DNA of 7,684 nucleotides, taken from contig CALBBS010000019.1 in assembly GCA_937926845.1 (NCBI GenBank), positions 1 to 7,684 on the forward strand, in the 5' to 3' direction. The notes beneath the pieces were generated by a model. It was not told where the DNA came from. It searched no databases and was given only the letters and a program-made list of their open reading frames with translations. The translations under genes were made by a program, and so were the position numbers. Position 1 is the stretch's first letter. The number at the start of each line of letters is the position of its first letter. This document shows positions 6,495 through 7,684 of the stretch, one piece after another. The stretch is from an uncultured Atopobium sp. GTDB lineage: Bacteria > Actinomycetota > Coriobacteriia > Coriobacteriales > Atopobiaceae.

Positions 6495-7125
6495 ACAGAA
6501 AAAACAATTCAAGAATGAAGCTCTTTATAGTTATTTAATTTTGGTTTTTATAATCAGTATTGCATCGTTAGAATATAAATACAATGCGAATTTGTTTGAA
6601 AATAGTTACATTAGTAAAGTAGCTTTTAGTATGGTCATTTCAATTTATCCTGTATATATAACCATAAAACATTACAGTAATATTATTGCTAAAAGTTTCA
6701 AACCTGCTAATATAGCCATTTTATTGTTCATTTCATTTATTCCTGTTCTTTTATCTCAAGAAAATTATATTGATAGAATTTACGCTTGGGTTCACTATTT
6801 ATTTTTAGTGGCACTTCCTGAGGAATTTTTCTTCCGAGTTTATCTAACCGAACAATTTAATGAAGGTTTATTAAGATATTGGAAGATCACTAATGTATCA
6901 GCATATATTATAGGTTCATTATTCGCTAACGTATTGTGGGGGGTAACTCATATAATCTTTCCGCTTGTAAATAATGTTAATAATCTTGAACCTCTTTGGT
7001 CTTATATTACCTTTGGTATTGGAAATGGTTTGTTATACACAGCTTTATTTTTAATATTTCGAAAGAATGTCTTGGCTCCTGTTCTCTTTCACGCAGTTAT
7101 AGATATGTGCAATAAACTCTTATAA
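6484..7125 (+). CDS. CPBP-family (CAAX protease/bacteriocin-processing-like) membrane protein
   Basis: This 213-residue integral membrane protein has hydrophobic segments near 15-29, 42-62, 76-91, 100-116, 140-160, 172-192 and 195-210. The family's three active-site motifs are present: EEFFFR (E113, E114, R118), a WGVTH motif (W152, H156) and HAVID (H203, D207). Members are intramembrane metalloproteases related to the Rce1 CAAX prenyl protease; in bacteria many are tied to bacteriocin self-immunity, peptide processing or stress, and the substrate here is unknown. It overlaps the acetyltransferase gene by 11 bases. GAAGGA at 6465-6470 is the nearest ribosome-site candidate, 13 bases away. Base composition is strikingly different: 6541-6660 has 29 G or C in 120 (24%), against 25 in 60 (42%) at 6301-6360. 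Codons such as TTA, ATA and AGA are common, which points to acquisition from an AT-rich donor. Confidence 0.87.
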   Translation: MENKQKKQFKNEALYSYLILVFIISIASLEYKYNANLFENSYISKVAFSMVISIYPVYITIKHYSNIIAKSFKPANIAILLFISFIPVLLSQENYIDRIYAWVHYLFLVALPEEFFFRVYLTEQFNEGLLRYWKITNVSAYIIGSLFANVLWGVTHIIFPLVNNVNNLEPLWSYITFGIGNGLLYTALFLIFRKNVLAPVLFHAVIDMCNKLL

Positions 7126-7244
7126 AAATTTTAAGATTGTGAATACCGGATTTTCAATAAGGGTTTTTGATAGTTAGACAAGTTGTTTTTATTCTATATT
7201 GTGTGCAGTTTATGAAGTATAGATACGCCCGGCACAGTGGCTTG
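7126..7244 (+). other. AT-rich intergenic tail after the CPBP gene
   Basis: The first 75 bases keep the AT-rich character of the preceding gene and hold no convincing terminator: no stable GC stem precedes the T runs. A weak second promoter for rpsL is possible, with TAGACA (7175-7180) and TATTGT (7197-7202) 16 bases apart. Composition returns toward the chromosomal type after about 7210. Confidence 0.4.
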
Positions 7245-7273
7245 TTGACATGTGGCTTTCATCAGCGTAAAGT
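7245..7273 (+). promoter_or_regulatory. Promoter of rpsL
   Basis: A perfect -35 hexamer TTGACA (7245-7250) lies 17 bases before TAAAGT (7268-7273, 4 of 6 to TATAAT). Predicted initiation is near 7280, leaving a leader of about 83 bases. An own promoter is expected, because rpsL is cut off from rpoC by a terminator and about 6 kb of other genes. Confidence 0.75.
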
Positions 7274-7350
7274 ACTTCCCTGCGTAATTCCAAGGGGACA
7301 GTGCTGTGTCGCCTTTCGAATATGTAAAACTGCAGGTAGATAGGTATAAG

Positions 7351-7356
7351 AAGGAG
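7351..7356 (+). promoter_or_regulatory. Ribosome binding site of rpsL that fixes a TTG start
   Basis: AAGGAG lies 6 bases before the TTG at 7363. The frame is open further upstream, with a GTG at 7306, but homology to S12 begins exactly at the TTG codon and this strong site is correctly spaced for it. Confidence 0.85.
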
Positions 7357-7362
7357 AAGATC

Positions 7363-7684
7363 TTGCCTACTATTAACCAGCTCGTACGTAAGGGCCGCGT
7401 GAGCGTCAAGTCAAAGTCTAAGAACGCCGCTCTTCAGCACAACCCACAGAAGCGTGGTGTTTGCACCCGCGTTTTCACCACTACGCCAAAGAAGCCTAAC
7501 TCAGCACTCCGTAAGGTTGCTCGTGTTCGTCTTGTTAATGGCATTGAGGTAACCGCTTACATTCCTGGTGAGGGCCACAACCTCCAGGAGCACTCCATTG
7601 TTCTGGTTCGTGGCGGCCGTGTCCGTGACCTTCCTGGTGTTCGTTACAAGGTTGTTCGCGGTGCATTCGACTGCGCAGCAGTTC
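7363..7684 (+). CDS. rpsL: 30S ribosomal protein S12 (3' truncated by window)
   Basis: S12 sits at the decoding centre of the small subunit and controls tRNA selection accuracy. The first 107 residues are present and match the family throughout: PTINQLVRKGR at the start, TPKKPNSALRK (41-51), YIPGEGHNLQEHS (66-78) and GGRVRDLPGVRY (84-95). The start codon is TTG at 7363. Lys43, whose replacement often gives streptomycin resistance, is intact. Position 88, normally Lys in E. coli and Mycobacterium, is Arg here (CGT, 7624-7626). Asp89, the residue methylthiolated by RimO in some bacteria, is kept. The gene normally heads rpsL-rpsG-fusA, which would lie beyond the window. Confidence 0.98.
   Translation, partial: MPTINQLVRKGRVSVKSKSKNAALQHNPQKRGVCTRVFTTTPKKPNSALRKVARVRLVNGIEVTAYIPGEGHNLQEHSIVLVRGGRVRDLPGVRYKVVRGAFDCAAV

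Noticed and set aside
7126..7175. Terminator after the CPBP gene
   Set aside because: T runs are present, but no stable hairpin precedes them.
7213..7341. Small reading frame of 43 codons upstream of rpsL
   Set aside because: It overlaps the rpsL promoter, has no ribosome site and resembles no leader peptide I know.
7306..7362. Upstream GTG extension of rpsL
   Set aside because: S12 homology begins at the TTG at 7363, with a correctly placed AAGGAG; the extra 19 residues have no counterpart in the family.

Overview
The window looks like a chromosomal segment from a low-to-mid GC member of the Coriobacteriia (Actinomycetota), of the Atopobium/Lancefieldella/Olsenella type. This rests on the actinobacterial-style rpoC and rpsL ends, the anaerobic iron-sulfur enzyme content and the moderate GC. 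The genus is a guess from general resemblance; no database comparison was possible. All genes lie on the + strand.

Layout: (1) 1-1182, the 3' end of rpoC (RNA polymerase beta'), with a C-terminal extension that carries a helix-hairpin-helix domain closely resembling the DNA-binding C-terminal domain of the alpha subunit, followed by an acidic tail. (2) 1233-1267, a strong intrinsic terminator. (3) 1275-1333, a promoter with a palindromic operator candidate just downstream of it. (4) 1368-5854, a tight operon: an ArsR/SmtB-type metal sensor, hypB (nickel-handling GTPase), a 1001-residue multi-cluster iron-sulfur flavoprotein with a GltD-like NAD(P)H oxidoreductase core, and hypA (nickel metallochaperone). 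(5) 5851-5885, a small tandem repeat, then a GNAT acetyltransferase gene (5970-6494). (6) 6484-7125, a very AT-rich gene for a CPBP (CAAX-protease-like) membrane protein overlapping the GNAT 3' end, probably acquired. (7) 7245-7273, a good promoter for rpsL, followed by rpsL (ribosomal protein S12), which starts at TTG and runs off the end of the window.

How the parts fit: rpoC and rpsL are neighbours or near neighbours in many bacteria (rpoB-rpoC-rpsL-rpsG-fusA), so the roughly 6 kb between them looks like a cargo insertion in a conserved transcription/translation locus. The cargo core is a nickel-linked redox cassette. The sensor has a complete alpha-5 metal site of the NmtR type (D107, H109, H120, H123), HypB and HypA deliver nickel to a hydrogenase or another nickel enzyme, and the large flavoprotein encoded between them presumably moves electrons between NAD(P)H and ferredoxin-like clusters. 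No hydrogenase subunits and no hypC, D, E or F are present here, so the client enzyme must be encoded elsewhere.

The points most worth following are the alpha-CTD-like domain on beta', the 1001-residue flavoprotein embedded between hypB and hypA, the nickel-sensor/operator pair, and arginine at S12 position 88, a substitution associated with streptomycin resistance in other bacteria.
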